22,201 bases of DNA from Herpomyces periplanetae (Eukaryota; Ascomycota; Laboulbeniomycetes; Herpomycetales; Herpomycetaceae), in NCBI GenBank assembly GCA_009733715.1, contig WMKJ01000163.1, positions 1 through 22,201 on the forward strand, read 5' to 3'. The position numbers and the translations under genes are program-made. A model generated the notes under the pieces. That model was given only the letters and a program-made list of their open reading frames with translations, did not search any database and was not told where the DNA came from. The first letter of the stretch is position 1. Each line of letters starts with the position of its first letter. Shown here one piece after another: positions 21,601-22,201 of the stretch.

Positions 21601-22201
21601 TTTTACAACACCCAAATATAATCTCCCTACACATCAGTCCCATACCGCACCGCACCATCCCATCCCACGCCGCGCCACACTTTCCATCCTCTCCTGTCCA
21701 CTCTCCCCGGCTCACCTCCCGAACCACACGTGACTCTCCCCCGCGGGCGGGGGACGTGGCGGTGCTTTTGTTCTGAACAACCCACACGCGTGATCGGATG
21801 ATTGATCGTCCAATCCGAATGCCTGCGATTCGCCGGTTATGTCGGAAATACTATTCCCCGATTGGCCTTGTTGCTCCACGTGATCGGTCCGCTGCCAAAT
21901 CGCAGAATTGGCTTGAAGTGCGAATTCTATTTAAGCTGTCCACGCCCACCGTATGTCTACATGGGAATTTTTTTCCTTTCCTTTATGCCTTCTCGTCCTA
22001 TCTATCATCGAAAATTCCCTTCGTCCGCATTTTTTTTCTCCTCTTCCGCGCGCGCTTTTTCGTTCGGCTTTTCAATAATTTCTCCCTTGCTAGTCTATCA
22101 CTTTAACTTTACCCAAAATTTTTTTTTCCCCTCTCGACTTATTTTCCCTTTCACTATTGTCTCCCCTCTCCTCCTCTTCCCCTCCTCCCTCCCCCCCCTC
22201 T
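21601..22201 (+). promoter_or_regulatory. Promoter and CT-rich leader of a rightward gene outside the window
   Basis: Several promoter-type elements cluster here: CACGTG at 21727-21732 and 21877-21882, a CCCCCGC/GCGGGGG inverted repeat at 21738-21753, CCAAT at 21810-21814 and ATTGG at 21861-21865 and 21907-21911. A TATTTAA box follows at 21928-21934. From about 21965 the + strand becomes very T/C-rich to the window end, ending in CCTCC/CCCCCC runs, as in leaders of well-expressed fungal genes. The open frame at 21798-22106 crosses these elements and is not a credible gene. I infer that a coding region starts just right of 22201. Confidence 0.55.
21738..21753. promoter_or_regulatory. Inverted GC box (two Mig1/CreA-type sites)
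   Basis: A perfect 7-bp inverted repeat, CCCCCGC-GG-GCGGGGG, flanked on both sides by ACGTG (21728-21732 and 21754-21758). GCGGGG fits the SYGGRG consensus of Mig1/CreA glucose repressors, present once on each strand. That these are used as binding sites is inference. Confidence 0.5.

Noticed and set aside
21798-22106. Plus-strand open frame of 102 codons
   Set aside because: It overlaps CCAAT, CACGTG and TATTTAA elements, and its Phe/Leu/Ser-rich end comes from the T/C-rich leader.

Overview
This is nuclear DNA from a fungus. The genes carry short GT-AG introns (51-110 bp, several with CTAAC or TTAAC branch-point-like motifs), the secreted proteins have fungal cell-wall features, and the housekeeping proteins are eukaryotic. 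One to three introns per gene in most of the genes argues against a budding yeast of the Saccharomyces type. I cannot place it in a phylum from this window.

Layout. (1) At 1-1236, minus strand: a three-exon gene for a Ser/Ala/Thr-rich secreted protein, cut by the left edge. (2) At 1237-13133: almost 11.9 kb with no gene I can support. Its left arm (about 1.2-4.8 kb) is strongly purine-rich on the + strand and its right arm (about 10.2-13.1 kb) is pyrimidine-rich. Each arm is therefore CT-rich on the coding strand of the gene it leads into. TG/CA-type alternating tracts lie at 9570, 11761, 12071 and 12185. (3) At 13134-13860, plus strand: a two-exon, probably GPI-anchored protein with a short collagen-like Gly-X-Pro run. 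(4) At 14208-20703: three minus-strand housekeeping genes packed head to tail. These are VPS41 (four exons, HOPS tethering subunit), a TLDc/OXR1 protein (two exons) and TRM10 (tRNA m1G9 methyltransferase). (5) At 20704-22201: the upstream region of TRM10, running into what looks like the promoter and CT-rich leader of a rightward gene that starts beyond the window.

Functional themes. The left half holds two divergent cell-surface protein genes that share a very long intergenic region, which may be a large regulatory region or may carry non-coding transcripts. In the right half, VPS41 and OXR1 both act at the vacuole (membrane fusion and V-ATPase disassembly, respectively), and TRM10 is a tRNA-modifying enzyme. 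No transposon, viral copy, tRNA, rRNA or CRISPR array was recognised. All spliced models come from reading splice sites and frames by eye; none has transcript support here.
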